Of a stretch of DNA of 64,000 nt, positions 44,102-53,629 are shown piece after piece (the stretch's first letter is position 1; each line of letters opens with the position of its first letter). A model generated the notes under the pieces. It made no database searches. It was not told the DNA's origin and saw only the letters and a program-made list of their open reading frames with translations. The translations under genes and the position numbers were made by a program. The stretch covers positions 806,001 to 870,000 of the forward strand of contig NZ_JAMBOT010000001.1 of NCBI RefSeq assembly GCF_023715725.1. The letters run 5' to 3'. The stretch comes from Paenibacillus pasadenensis. GTDB taxonomy: Bacteria > Bacillota > Bacilli > Paenibacillales > Paenibacillaceae.

Positions 44102-44411
44102 TGCAAATCCCCCTTGCCGGCCTCATTGGGCTCAAATTTCAACCGATACCCGGCCTATTGTGGAATTATTATTTGCCGCGAAACACCGCATTATCCAGTG
44201 AGTTAATCATATGCTGTTTTCCAGGGGAGAAAAGAAGCTTAAACGGAGATACTTAAGGAGAACAAATTACTAGTGATTATTTTATTAAAATGGTAACGAA
44301 GTAAAGCAGCAATATTTACTTAATAGTTGAAATAAGCTATAGTAGCTTGAACTGCGTCTGCATCACTTCTGTAATAATTCTATTTTTTTCCAGAAAGAAG
44401 GCTTGTCTGTT
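44102..44411. other. Divergent gap spoVAC / MFS transporter
   Basis: 310 bp. It holds the plus-strand promoter at 44347-44375 and must hold the spoVAC promoter. I see only a poor sigma-G-like match on the minus strand (GGATA, then about 16 nt, then CAAATAATA). The middle is AT-rich with no gene. Confidence 0.45.
44347..44375 (+). promoter_or_regulatory. Sigma-A-type promoter of the MFS transporter gene
   Basis: TTGAAC (44347-44352), 17 nt, TGTAAT (44370-44375), 36 nt before the ATG. Confidence 0.6.
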
Positions 44412-45647
44412 ATGAATTCTTTACCTGATCCGTCGCGAAATCAGAGGAGCATCTGGCTCGTAGCGATCGGCTTTTTGCTGATTGCAGCCAATATGCGTGC
44501 AGCCATTACTTCGGTTGGTCCGCTGATCGATAAAATTTCCGGGGTCTACAATTTGAGCAGTGAATTGTCCGGCTTGCTGACCTCTCTTCCGCTTCTGGCT
44601 TTTGCCGTTATGTCGCTGCTCGCCCCAAAAATCGCGGAGCGATTCGGTCCCGAGCGCTCCATCTTGTACAGCCTCATTCTTCTGCTGATCGGGATGTTTG
44701 TCCGGGCCGTACCAGGCACGGCGGCATTGTTTACCGGCACTGCGCTGATTGGCTTGGCGATCGCCATAAGCAACGTTCTGCTGCCGAGCTTGATCAAAAG
44801 AGACTTTCCGAATCAAATCGGCCTGTTAACCGGCTCTTATTCCGTAACGATGAGCGTATTTGCCGCAATTGCGTCCGGAGTAGCGGTTCCGATGGCTTCT
44901 TTGCCTGGCTGGGACTGGAGCCGGTCGCTGCTCGTATGGTCGGCGCTAGGTTTTATCGCATTAGCGGTATGGCTGCCGCATAGCCTGCGGGCCAAACCTG
45001 CCGCCGCTTCAGGCTCGCGCGGCTCCTTCGCGGCTATGTTCCGCTCGCCGCTCGCCTGGAGCATCACCTTTTATATGGGACTGCAGTCGATGACGTTTTA
45101 CGTCACAGTCGCTTGGCTTCCCTCCATGTTTCATGAACGTGGCTTCAGCCCGGAGTCAGGCGGACTTATGCTGTCCATTATGCAGCTTGTCAGCTTGCCG
45201 ACATCATTTTTCATCCCGCTGTTGGCAAGTCGCATGCGTTCCCAGGTTCCGCTTGTTATCGCAGCCGGTGCGACGGCTATCGCCGGTTATTGCGGCATGA
45301 TCTGGGGGCCAAATTCCCTGTCGCTGCTCTGGATTGCGCTCATTGGACTTAGCCAAGGTGCAACGATTTCTCTTGCGCTTACGCTTTTTGGACTCCGGAC
45401 CCGCAACTCGCAGGAAGCGGCCCGGTTATCCGGCATGGCGCAATCCATCGGCTACCTGCTGGCTGCGCTCGGTCCCGTTCTGCTCGGCTCGCTGCATGAT
45501 GCGGCTCAATCCTGGTCTCCTGTGCTGGCTGTCCTGCTTGCGGTATCGGTCATTGTGTTAAGCCTCGGGCTCAAAGCCGGAAGAGACAGCTATGTATCCG
45601 AAGACAATTCCGATCAAACAGCAAAAACGACCGCGCCGGTTCGCTAA
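44412..45647 (+). CDS. MFS transporter, CynX/NimT type
   Basis: 411 residues with 12 helices. The N-terminal FLLIAANMRAAITSVGPLID is the CynX/NimT family signature, and SGLLTSLPLLAFAVMSLLAP carries the first loop. Members move cyanate, 2-nitroimidazole or other small anions; the substrate here is unknown. The ATG at 44412 is used, with GAAGG 10 nt upstream, rather than the TTG at 44403. Confidence 0.85.
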   Translation: MNSLPDPSRNQRSIWLVAIGFLLIAANMRAAITSVGPLIDKISGVYNLSSELSGLLTSLPLLAFAVMSLLAPKIAERFGPERSILYSLILLLIGMFVRAVPGTAALFTGTALIGLAIAISNVLLPSLIKRDFPNQIGLLTGSYSVTMSVFAAIASGVAVPMASLPGWDWSRSLLVWSALGFIALAVWLPHSLRAKPAAASGSRGSFAAMFRSPLAWSITFYMGLQSMTFYVTVAWLPSMFHERGFSPESGGLMLSIMQLVSLPTSFFIPLLASRMRSQVPLVIAAGATAIAGYCGMIWGPNSLSLLWIALIGLSQGATISLALTLFGLRTRNSQEAARLSGMAQSIGYLLAALGPVLLGSLHDAAQSWSPVLAVLLAVSVIVLSLGLKAGRDSYVSEDNSDQTAKTTAPVR

Positions 45648-45654
45648 ACATTTC

Positions 45655-45707
45655 AAAAGGGATTGTCCCAAAAGTCACACAAGGTGACTCGGGACAATCC
45701 CTTTTTT
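45655..45707 (+). terminator. Terminator of the MFS gene
   Basis: AAAAGGGATTGTCCC pairs with GGGACAATCCCTTTT, with an inner AGTCAC/GTGACT, and T6 on the right. Very stable. Confidence 0.92.
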
Positions 45708-45802
45708 GATTTGGCGATTTTCGGCTTTGCTTGTCCCGTAAGGGCGTTTGACGCCCTTACTTTACTAAGCGCGGATCTGCAAGTCGTCCACGCTATAAAC
45801 AA

Positions 45803-45843
45803 AAGCGGGAGGAAACTGAGCTGAGCTCAGTCTCCTCCCGCTT
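45803..45843 (-). terminator. Terminator of metNIQ
   Basis: AAGCGGGAGGA pairs with TCCTCCCGCTT, with an inner ACTGAGCT/AGCTCAGT, followed by TTTTGTTT on the minus strand. Confidence 0.88.
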
Positions 45844-45858
45844 GTAATTCAGGAAACA

Positions 45859-46707
45859 TTAGAACGCCGGTACGATAGCGCCTTTGTACTTTTCTTCGAT
45901 GAACTTTTTCACTTCATCGCTGTTAAGCGCCTTAGCCAGCTTCTGGATCGCTTCGGAATCCTTATTGTCCGGACGGGCTACGAGAATGTTGGCGTACGGG
46001 GAATCCTTGCTCTCGATGAACAGTGCGTCAGCCGTTGGATTCAGATCCGCTTCCAGGGCGTAGTTCGTGTTGATGACAGCCAGGTCAACCTCTCCAAGCA
46101 CACGCGGCAGCGTAGCAGCTTCAAGCTCTTTGAACTTCAGGTTTTTGGTATTTTCCGTGATGTCCTTCACGGTTGCAGCAACGCCAACGCCGTCTTTCAG
46201 CTTGATCAGGCCGTTGTCAGCCAGCAGCAGCAGCGCACGGCCGCCATTGGTTGCATCGTTCGGGATTGCGACCGTAGCGCCGTCCTTCAGCTCGTCAACC
46301 GATTTGATGGAGCTGGAATAAGCGCCCATCGGCTCAACGTGAACGTTATTCACTTTAACGAGATCATATCCCGCTTGTTTGTTTTGATCATCGAGGTAAG
46401 GAACATGCTGGAAGAAGTTAGCGTCAAGCTGTTTTTCATACAGCTGAACGTTCGGTTGAACATAATCCGTAAACTCCTTAACAACGAGATTAACGCCTTC
46501 TTTAGCAAGCTGGTCTTTAATGTGATTCAAAATTTCAGCATGAGGAACCGGGGATGCGCCAACCGTCAGCGTTACCGGCTCGGAGCCGGAACCGCCCGTA
46601 TTGGAAGCGGCGTTGTCCGCCGGAGTATTGGATTCATTTTTGGCGCCGCAAGCGGCGAGCGACAGCGAAAGTGCAGTAATAGCAATACCTTTAACCCATT
46701 TGTTCAT
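45859..46707 (-). CDS. metQ: Methionine ABC transporter substrate-binding lipoprotein
   Basis: 282 residues. Lipobox LSLAAC with lipidated Cys20, then a NlpA/MetQ domain (LTVGASPVPHAEILNHIKDQ, YVQPNVQLYEKQLDANFFQH, TVAIPNDATNGGRALLLLAD). It captures L- or D-methionine outside the membrane. Last gene of metN-metI-metQ. Confidence 0.92.
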   Translation of the reverse strand: MNKWVKGIAITALSLSLAACGAKNESNTPADNAASNTGGSGSEPVTLTVGASPVPHAEILNHIKDQLAKEGVNLVVKEFTDYVQPNVQLYEKQLDANFFQHVPYLDDQNKQAGYDLVKVNNVHVEPMGAYSSSIKSVDELKDGATVAIPNDATNGGRALLLLADNGLIKLKDGVGVAATVKDITENTKNLKFKELEAATLPRVLGEVDLAVINTNYALEADLNPTADALFIESKDSPYANILVARPDNKDSEAIQKLAKALNSDEVKKFIEEKYKGAIVPAF

Positions 46708-46764
46708 AGTAATAGACCCTCCTGTTGTATATAACGATGTTATTTTTGGATTTGAGAAAGACCG

Positions 46765-47478
46765 CTATTTGCGGCTGATGCGCCCGACAAGCCAGTCGCC
46801 GATCATCTGCAAAATTTGAACCAGTATAATTAGCATCACGACGGTGACAAACATAACCTCCGTCTGGAAGCGCTGATAGCCATAACGGATTGCCAAGTCG
46901 CCGAGTCCTCCGCCGCCAACTACTCCAGCCATTGCCGTATAAGACACGAGTGTAATCGCCGTTACAACGATTGCTGCCAGCAAGCCTGGACGGGATTCCC
47001 GCAGGAGCACGCGCCTTACGATATCCCATTTGGAAGCGCCCATCGCCTGAGCAGCCTCGATAATGCCGCGGTCAACCTCGCGCAGCGCCGTCTCGACCAG
47101 CCGGCCAAAGAATGGAGCGGCTCCGATAACAAGCGGCGGTATCGTGCCCGCAACGCCGATTGTCGTGCCTGCAATTTCCTTTGTAAGCGGCATGACAGCG
47201 ATCATCAGAATGATAAACGGTACAGAACGGAGAATGTTCACGACGATGGACAAAACGGAATACACAATCGGCATGTGCAGCAGTTGGCGGCTCGATGTCA
47301 AATACAGCAGCACGCCAATGACCAAACCTAAAATAACGGTAAACAGCAGCGAAATCGCAAGCATCGACAGCGTATCCTGCGTCGCCTGCCAAATTTCAGC
47401 CAGGTCGATTCTGCTCCAGTCCCATTCCAGTCCGCCCGCTGAACGAAGCTGGCTTGCATTACTATGAATCTGCATCAT
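46765..47478 (-). CDS. metI: Methionine ABC transporter permease
   Basis: 237 residues with five helices and the permease loop EAAQAMGASKWDIVRRVLL (EAA motif). Belongs to the MetI/MetP type. The start overlaps the metN end by 4 nt. Confidence 0.92.
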   Translation of the reverse strand: MMQIHSNASQLRSAGGLEWDWSRIDLAEIWQATQDTLSMLAISLLFTVILGLVIGVLLYLTSSRQLLHMPIVYSVLSIVVNILRSVPFIILMIAVMPLTKEIAGTTIGVAGTIPPLVIGAAPFFGRLVETALREVDRGIIEAAQAMGASKWDIVRRVLLRESRPGLLAAIVVTAITLVSYTAMAGVVGGGGLGDLAIRYGYQRFQTEVMFVTVVMLIILVQILQMIGDWLVGRISRK

Positions 47479-48509
47479 GAGAGCACCTCCGCATCCAGGC
47501 CGCTGCTGCGCAGCGAAGCGATTACGGCTTCAATGGCAGGCTGCTCCCCGCTCAGCTCAACAAGCAGTTGTCCATAGGGCGTATGTTTCATGCGGGATAC
47601 CGTGCCCTGCAAAATCGCGCATTGAACCGTGCTTCCTTTAACGGCCTCAAAAAGCACCGGTTCATACGTTTCCTCACCGACAAAGTGCAGCCGGACCAGC
47701 TTGGAGCCCGTGCGGCGCGGCAGCGGCGTACCGCTTTCCAGCTCCGAAAGCTCATCGGCAAACTGCCGGGTGACGGCGTTTTTCGGACGCAGGAATACAT
47801 CCAGCACCGGGCCCATTTCGACGATACGTCCCGCATCCATGACGGCTACACGATCACAAATGGAGCGGATAACCTGCATTTCATGCGTAATCAAAATAAT
47901 CGTCAGGCCAAGCTTTTCATTGATGCTCATCAGCAGCGACAAAATGGAGCTGGTCGTCTGAGGATCAAGCGCCGATGTGGCCTCGTCGCAAAGCAGCACC
48001 TGCGGATTAGCGGCAAGCGCTCTGGCGATGCCTACCCGCTGTTTCTGTCCACCGGACAGCTGAGACGGATACTTGTCGCCATGCGCCTCCAACCCTACCA
48101 GCGTCAGCAGCTCGTCCACGCGTGCCGCATAATCACGCTTGCTTTTTCCGGCAAGCACGAGGGGAAAAGCGATATTGTCTCGCACCGTTGCGCTGGACAG
48201 CAGATTGAAGTGCTGGAATATCATACCGATCTTCCGGCGTTCCGCCTGCAGCTGCCGCTCGCTTAACGCGGTCAGCACCTTGCCTCCAAACAGCACTTTG
48301 CCCGAAGTCGGCCGCTCAAGCAAATTCATACAGCGGATGAGCGTGCTTTTGCCTGCGCCAGAGTGCCCGATAATGCCGAAGATTTCTCCAGGCTTTACCT
48401 GCAAGGAGATATCGCGCACAGCGTCGACGCTGCCTCCCCGGCCCTTATAGGACTTGGTCACATTATGCAGATCAATCAGGGTAATCCCTCCTGAACAACA
48501 CCGCCCCAT
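47475..48509 (-). CDS. metN: Methionine ABC transporter ATP-binding protein
   Basis: Walker A GHSGAGKSTL, signature QLSGGQKQRVGIARALA, Walker B LLCDEATSALDPQ, and a C-terminal NIL/ACT-like domain (about 255-340) that senses methionine in relatives. The open frame starts at ATG 48509 (MGRCCSGGIT) with TAGGA upstream. The family normally starts at the next segment (LIDLHNVTKSYKG). The best ribosome site (AGGAGGG) sits 6 nt before the CTG at 48477-48479, so the true start may be that CTG or the next ATT. Confidence 0.9.
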   Translation of the reverse strand: MGRCCSGGITLIDLHNVTKSYKGRGGSVDAVRDISLQVKPGEIFGIIGHSGAGKSTLIRCMNLLERPTSGKVLFGGKVLTALSERQLQAERRKIGMIFQHFNLLSSATVRDNIAFPLVLAGKSKRDYAARVDELLTLVGLEAHGDKYPSQLSGGQKQRVGIARALAANPQVLLCDEATSALDPQTTSSILSLLMSINEKLGLTIILITHEMQVIRSICDRVAVMDAGRIVEMGPVLDVFLRPKNAVTRQFADELSELESGTPLPRRTGSKLVRLHFVGEETYEPVLFEAVKGSTVQCAILQGTVSRMKHTPYGQLLVELSGEQPAIEAVIASLRSSGLDAEVLS

Positions 48510-48543
48510 TTTAATTCCTACAAATCCAAGTAGTTTAAATGGT

Positions 48544-48572
48544 ATTATATAGAATGACCATTGGTTTGTCTA
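48544..48572 (-). promoter_or_regulatory. Promoter of metNIQ
   Basis: TAGACA (48567-48572), 17 nt, TATAAT (48544-48549) on the minus strand, 35 nt before the ATG. The leader is too short for a SAM-I riboswitch, unlike the B. subtilis homologue. Confidence 0.7.
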
Positions 48573-48767
48573 TAGCGGTTATTGCATGTATTTAGATTGC
48601 GAATTAGAACAAAAAAAGATACTTCAGTGTCCCAAATATCATATTTTATCGGCCTTTTTGCGCTATGTCAATTTACTCTATCACCGTATTGATGCATTAT
48701 CTATTAAAGCAATGATAATATAATAGAATGTACATATTCCTGGAAAAATTATACGGGGTGAACGCCA

Positions 48768-49526
48768 ATGATATATATCGTAAAAGGCTTGTACAGCTTC
48801 ATACTCCCTCCCGGCCTGTTTCTGCTGCTGCTGGCAGCAATAGGCTGGAGAATGTGGCGCAAGGACAGGAAATGGGTCCTTCTGCCGTTTGGCAGTTTGC
48901 TTCTGCTTTATTTGCTCTCGTCCGGCTGGTTTTCGGATGTGCTTATGAGGGGTCTGGAGCAGCGTTACAGTCCGCCGGCCGCAGCCGATGTAAAAGGCGA
49001 CGTCATCGTTGTGCTCGGCGCGGGAGCCGTGCCGGACTCGCCGGATATCGGCGGCATCGGCAACATGTCCGGAACGGCCGAAGCAAGGCTGTTAGCCGCT
49101 GCGCGCCTGTCGCGCGTGACCGGACTGCCGGTGCTGTTCAGCGGGGGGCAGGTTTTTGCCGATAGCGGCAACGAAGCCGACATCGCTGGACGGCAGCTCC
49201 GGGAGCTCGGTTTTGCCTCCGACTTTATTTTGCTGGAAAATAAATCGCTTAATACCGAACAGAATGCAGCCTTTACAGCACAATTAATGAAAGAAAAAAA
49301 TTTAACCCGTCCGGTGCTGCTCACCTCGGCCATCCATATGCCGCGCGCTCTGGAGCAATTCCGCCAAGCCGGATTGGAGCCGCTGCCCTTTCCCGTCGAT
49401 TACGCCGTTTCGCGCCAAGCCAACTGGTATTGGAGCAAGCTGCTCCCGACCGGAACCGCTCTTTCGAACAGCCTGGCGGCGTTGAAGGAATATCTCGGAT
49501 TGGCCGCTATTAAGATGAAGCTTTAA
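48768..49526 (+). CDS. YdcF/ElyC/SanA family membrane protein (DUF218)
   Basis: 252 residues. Two N-terminal helices (about 8-27 and 37-54) and a DUF218 domain with VIVVLGAGAVPDSP, LPVLFSGGQVF, LLENKSLNTEQNA and LLTSAIHMPRALEQFRQAGL. Members affect envelope integrity and polysaccharide synthesis; the biochemical activity is unproven. The ATG has a GGGGTGA site. Confidence 0.82.
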   Translation: MIYIVKGLYSFILPPGLFLLLLAAIGWRMWRKDRKWVLLPFGSLLLLYLLSSGWFSDVLMRGLEQRYSPPAAADVKGDVIVVLGAGAVPDSPDIGGIGNMSGTAEARLLAAARLSRVTGLPVLFSGGQVFADSGNEADIAGRQLRELGFASDFILLENKSLNTEQNAAFTAQLMKEKNLTRPVLLTSAIHMPRALEQFRQAGLEPLPFPVDYAVSRQANWYWSKLLPTGTALSNSLAALKEYLGLAAIKMKL

Positions 49527-49642
49527 TTCCGGTTGAGAACAATTTCCTCTAAATCGCAACTTTTCCATATAAGCTGCGTTTCTAACTAACGTGAAGAGCG
49601 AGCCAAACAAACGCTCTATGTTTAAAGCCAAAGGAGACGCAT

Positions 49643-51598
49643 ATGAAACTGATTAAAGGCTTAACGCTGCTCAGTCTGGCGGCCGCGCCGCTGTACGGCA
49701 TGAGCGGAACCGCAAGCGCCGAGGGCGGCGCAAAATTGCTGACGCTCACAAAAGGCAGTAGCCAAATGATGCTGGACGGGACGTCCGTAACGGCTGTGCA
49801 GCCGATGACGATTAAAAACAATTTCAGTTATGTCGCATTCAGCACTTTGGCGCAGCTGTACGGCTACAAAACCTCTTATGACGCCAAGTCAAAGGAATCC
49901 ATCGCCAAAACGCCTTCCGGAGAGATCCGCTTCCGCATGAACACTAAGGATATCTGGGTTGACGGCGTCAAATGGACGGGCGAGGCGCCGAGCTTCTCTC
50001 AAAAGGGCTCCCTGATGATTCCGGTTCGCACCTGGGCAAAAGTAAGCCGCAGCTCAATCAGTTTTGCCGGCAAAAACATCATGCTCAGCTGGGCCGATCA
50101 GCCGTCAGCCGCCTTCCAAATTCAACCGTCCGTAATTCATGCCGGTGAGGCTGTCCAATATATCGATCAATATAGTTCCCCTGCCGGACTGCCTCTACTG
50201 TCAGAGGAATGGACCGGTAAACAGGACGTATTTACAGAGCCGGGAACCTATACCGTTACTCGGCGTGTGCAGGATGCTTCCGGCATCTGGAGTGAGCCCT
50301 ACAGCGCAGATGTGCAGGTGCTGGCGGTTAACCAGCCGCCGGTTGCGGACTTTTCTACCGACAAAGAGGTATACCGCCAGGGCGAGCAGATTCAGTACTC
50401 CGATTTGAGCACGGACGACAACAACGCGATCGACACGGCCAAAACAAAGTGGACGGGCCGCCAGAACGCCTTTTTTGAGCCGGGAGAAAAAACGGTTACG
50501 TTGACCGTGACCGACAATGAAGGGCTGACTTCAACGATTAGCAAAACGATTCAGGTTACGGACGAGATTCTCTATACCCAGGAGGAATACGGCCTGCTGT
50601 TCACGCCTGCGGGCGAGAAAATCAGCGTAGACGGCGCTCATATTAAGGACATTCCAAAGATAAAGTACGGAATTGAATCCGAGCCTTCTAAAATGATGCG
50701 CAGCAACAGCCCGGAACTGTGGACCTCCGAGGGCATCGCCTTCGACGATCAGTTCGACGGCAAGGTCCGCATGCTGTTTCATAACAAAAATACGCTCGGC
50801 TACAATGTGAAGATGTATCTTGCGGTTACAAACGAAGGGTTCCAAACGTCGCGTTTTGGCGTAAAAGCGACCGGCATGGGCGGCCCGGACCCGTCGGAAA
50901 TCCGTACGGGCAAACTCTCCACCATCCGATATTTAACGGCGCTTAACAACAATGTGCCGGAAACGTTTATCGATGTGAAACCGGGCCAAACGGAGCTGGT
51001 GCTGCAGGAAATTTCGGCGGTGCCGATCAAGCCGGGCATGGTTTATTCCGCTTATGCCGACGTATCCGCAAGCTCGACGCTGCGCTTCCGCGTCATCGTT
51101 GTAGCTGACGGCAAGGATCCGCTGGCGGAGATGGACTCCATGGAGCTTATGCCAGCCGACGGCAAGCATACACGCGGCTCGTTTAACAATACGGACCGCG
51201 ACCTGATCGTGGACGGGGTCATTGGCGAGCAGCCGCAGCAAATTTTGCTTGGAGACAACAATTACGATCCTTATCTTGACGGCTACGACAATACGGACGG
51301 CTCCTTGCAGCTGAACCGGGGAAATTTCGGCGTACTGTACAAAATGAGCATCACGCTGGCGCCTCGTACCGTCGTATATTTGAACCCGCGCGGCGGCCTG
51401 TTTGCCGGGGCGTTCATCATTAACGGACAGCTCGTTCCCGTTACGAACAATGAACAGCTGAAAGATCAGAACGAAGGCGCTGTGCTTTATCGCTCGGGGG
51501 ATTCAGTCGAAACAGTCGAGTTTAAATACATGACCCCGTCAGGCAGCAATCTTCCGGTAACGATGGTGTTTCAGCCGATGCCGGGTCTTAAAAACTAG
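49643..51598 (+). CDS. Secreted stalk-domain protein with PKD repeats
   Basis: 651 residues with a signal peptide (about 1-26, cleavage after GTASA). Residues about 30-155 look like the copper-amine-oxidase-N/stalk domain (FSYVAFSTLAQLYGYKTSYD, IPVRTWAKVSRSS). Two PKD-like domains follow (about 160-305; VNQPPVADFSTDKEVYRQGE, FEPGEKTVTLTVTDNEGLTS). The rest, about 340 residues, is an unknown beta-rich module. It would be an extracellular or surface protein. AAAGGAGAC precedes the ATG. The next gene begins 31 nt later. Confidence 0.78.
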   Translation: MKLIKGLTLLSLAAAPLYGMSGTASAEGGAKLLTLTKGSSQMMLDGTSVTAVQPMTIKNNFSYVAFSTLAQLYGYKTSYDAKSKESIAKTPSGEIRFRMNTKDIWVDGVKWTGEAPSFSQKGSLMIPVRTWAKVSRSSISFAGKNIMLSWADQPSAAFQIQPSVIHAGEAVQYIDQYSSPAGLPLLSEEWTGKQDVFTEPGTYTVTRRVQDASGIWSEPYSADVQVLAVNQPPVADFSTDKEVYRQGEQIQYSDLSTDDNNAIDTAKTKWTGRQNAFFEPGEKTVTLTVTDNEGLTSTISKTIQVTDEILYTQEEYGLLFTPAGEKISVDGAHIKDIPKIKYGIESEPSKMMRSNSPELWTSEGIAFDDQFDGKVRMLFHNKNTLGYNVKMYLAVTNEGFQTSRFGVKATGMGGPDPSEIRTGKLSTIRYLTALNNNVPETFIDVKPGQTELVLQEISAVPIKPGMVYSAYADVSASSTLRFRVIVVADGKDPLAEMDSMELMPADGKHTRGSFNNTDRDLIVDGVIGEQPQQILLGDNNYDPYLDGYDNTDGSLQLNRGNFGVLYKMSITLAPRTVVYLNPRGGLFAGAFIINGQLVPVTNNEQLKDQNEGAVLYRSGDSVETVEFKYMTPSGSNLPVTMVFQPMPGLKN

Positions 51599-51628
51599 TT
51601 TCTAATTTAATGGCGGTGAAACGTAACC

Positions 51629-52363
51629 ATGATAATGAACTCGCCGCGTTTCAAATCGATTATGTGGGGAACGGCGGCTGTATTGGTGCTCCTCGCTCTT
51701 TGCATTAAGGCCGTTTCATTCTACTCCCAGCAAGTTTTCTATTATAACGAAAACACGTACAGGCTCGCTGCCGAAAACGGCGATCAGCGCCGCTATGAAT
51801 CGCATCACGGTCCCGCTTTTGTTGCAGCCGGCTCCGGCCTTGAGCGCACCGTTACAGTAGACGGCATCAAAGCAGCTATAACCGCACTGCCGAAAAATAC
51901 GAATACGCCGCCGAAACTTCTCGACGGCAGCTACCGAGTCGTTTATCCCGGCGGCAAGAGCCTCAGCCTCGAAATAAGCAATGGCATTCCGCTCGCTTAT
52001 CATGCAGACGGCACCCTTGAATCGCCCGTTAGGGTTACGTTTAATGACGGGCAAATGCCGCCGGGCACCCCGGTTTGGGAGAGATATCCTCCCGTAACGC
52101 TTGTCATCGCAGCTTTCCCCGAGTTCCATGAACGCCCCGGCCAGCCGGTTTATTTTGTGCTTGGGTTGCTTGCCCTAGCCGTCGGCTGGGGGCTGTTCCG
52201 TTATGAGCGCATCCAGCGATTAAGCTACTGGATATCTTTGCAATGGATCGGTACGGATGATCCCGAACCGAGCTACTTCCATTTTTTCATGTCTAAAGTT
52301 ACAGGCATTTTCCTGATGCTTTCTTCCCTCTATTTATTTTTCAAAGCATTTGATCTCATCTAA
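51629..52363 (+). CDS. Membrane protein of unknown function
   Basis: 244 residues: an N-terminal helix (about 11-30, GTAAVLVLLALCIKAVSFY), an outer domain of about 130 residues with a possible beta fold (LLDGSYRVVYPGGKSLSLEI), and two C-terminal helices (PVYFVLGLLALAVGWGLF, TGIFLMLSSLYLFFKAF). I do not recognise a family. The cluster with the PKD protein suggests a shared envelope role. Confidence 0.65.
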   Translation: MIMNSPRFKSIMWGTAAVLVLLALCIKAVSFYSQQVFYYNENTYRLAAENGDQRRYESHHGPAFVAAGSGLERTVTVDGIKAAITALPKNTNTPPKLLDGSYRVVYPGGKSLSLEISNGIPLAYHADGTLESPVRVTFNDGQMPPGTPVWERYPPVTLVIAAFPEFHERPGQPVYFVLGLLALAVGWGLFRYERIQRLSYWISLQWIGTDDPEPSYFHFFMSKVTGIFLMLSSLYLFFKAFDLI

Positions 52364-52413
52364 AAAAGGCTGGTGAAACGCAGGCTTAACGCCTGCTTTC
52401 ACCAGCCTTTTAT
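52364..52413. terminator. Bidirectional terminator
   Basis: AAAAGGCTGGTGAAA and TTTCACCAGCCTTTT pair, with an inner GCAGGC/GCCTGC. A6 on the left and TTTTAT on the right allow use by both the membrane-protein gene and the convergent oxidoreductase gene. Confidence 0.88.
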
Positions 52414-52419
52414 TCATCA

Positions 52420-53511
52420 TCAGTCCTGCTGATTCATGTAAACCGTTTTGCCCGTTTTTGCTGATTCGTACATGGCCTCCAGAATTTCGGTGACAACCAG
52501 AGCCTGCTCCGGCAGTACGACTGGATCCTTGTCCTGCAAAATGGCGTCAATCCACATTCCGCACTCGACATCAATGTCACGGGAGCTGTTGCCGCTGTAG
52601 AACGCTACTCCTCCGGCGCTAAGGTCTACTTCCTTGACGAACAGGCGGCTATGCTCCTCGCCGTTAATGCGCAGTCCGCCCTTCATATCAGCGCCGCCCT
52701 CTGTGCCGCTAAGCGAGCATTTGGCTTCATCGATATCCAGCGTATTCAACGCCCAGCTGGCTTCCAGGACGATTGTAGCCCCGTTTTCCATCTTAATAAA
52801 ACCCATCGCCGAGTCTTCAACCGTAAATTTGGCCGGGTCCCACGGGCCCCATGCATTGGCGCCGTTTTCCTTCGAACCGAGCTTGTGGTAAACGGAACCA
52901 GTCACCGAAACCGGCTTGTAGTTGTCCATCATCCACAGCGTCAAATCAAGCGCATGTGTGCCGATATCGATCAGCGGACCGCCGCCTTGTTTTTCTTCGT
53001 CCAAAAACACGCCCCAGGTCGGGACAGCACGGCGGCGGATTGCATGAGCGCGGGCATAGTAGATTTCGCCAAGGTCGCCAGCTTCACATACTTTTTTTAG
53101 ATGCTGGCTATCGGTGCGGTAGCGATTGTTGTAGCCGATGGTCAGCTTTTTGCCGGTGCGGCGGGAAGCTTCCAGCATCGCGCGCGCTTCTGCAGCCGTT
53201 TTGGCCATCGGTTTTTCGCACATGACATGGTTGCCGGCTTCAAGCGCAGCAATTGAAATCTCCGCATGAGAGTCATTCGGCGTACATACATGAACAACAT
53301 CAAGGCTGGAATCCTTCAGCAGCTCTGTATAATCGGCATAAACGCCAGCGTTTTCCGCGCCGTATTTAGCCGCTGCTTCACGAGCCTTTTCAAGATCAAT
53401 ATCGCAAAATGCCACTATTTCTACATTTTTGTTTCCGCTGAGCGCCGGAAAATGTTTGCCGTTCGCAATTCCGCCGCAGCCAATAATACCTACACGTAAC
53501 TTGTGGCTCAT
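52420..53511 (-). CDS. Gfo/Idh/MocA family oxidoreductase
   Basis: 363 residues. Rossmann motif RVGIIGCGGIANGKHFPALS, the substrate motif VHVCTPNDSHAEISIAALEA then CEKPMA, and a C-terminal alpha/beta domain with GGGPLIDIGTHALDLTLWMM. It oxidises or reduces a sugar or cyclitol with NAD(P); the substrate cannot be told. Monocistronic. Confidence 0.88.
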   Translation of the reverse strand: MSHKLRVGIIGCGGIANGKHFPALSGNKNVEIVAFCDIDLEKAREAAAKYGAENAGVYADYTELLKDSSLDVVHVCTPNDSHAEISIAALEAGNHVMCEKPMAKTAAEARAMLEASRRTGKKLTIGYNNRYRTDSQHLKKVCEAGDLGEIYYARAHAIRRRAVPTWGVFLDEEKQGGGPLIDIGTHALDLTLWMMDNYKPVSVTGSVYHKLGSKENGANAWGPWDPAKFTVEDSAMGFIKMENGATIVLEASWALNTLDIDEAKCSLSGTEGGADMKGGLRINGEEHSRLFVKEVDLSAGGVAFYSGNSSRDIDVECGMWIDAILQDKDPVVLPEQALVVTEILEAMYESAKTGKTVYMNQQD

Positions 53512-53629
53512 CTTGTTCCCTCCACCTGTTCCTCGTATCGGACTTTGCGTCCCAAGCTCTACTGTATCATACAGGAAGCGGCGCGGCGACTAGCGGAATC
53601 GGACAATATACCTGCAAAATCACGACAGC

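Noticed and set aside
44110..44230. Sigma-G promoter of spoVAC
   Set aside because: Expected from knowledge of SpoVA, but the best match deviates at the -10, so it is not listed as a feature.
48573..48767. SAM-I riboswitch for metNIQ
   Set aside because: The promoter lies close to metN and no S-box core sequence is seen.
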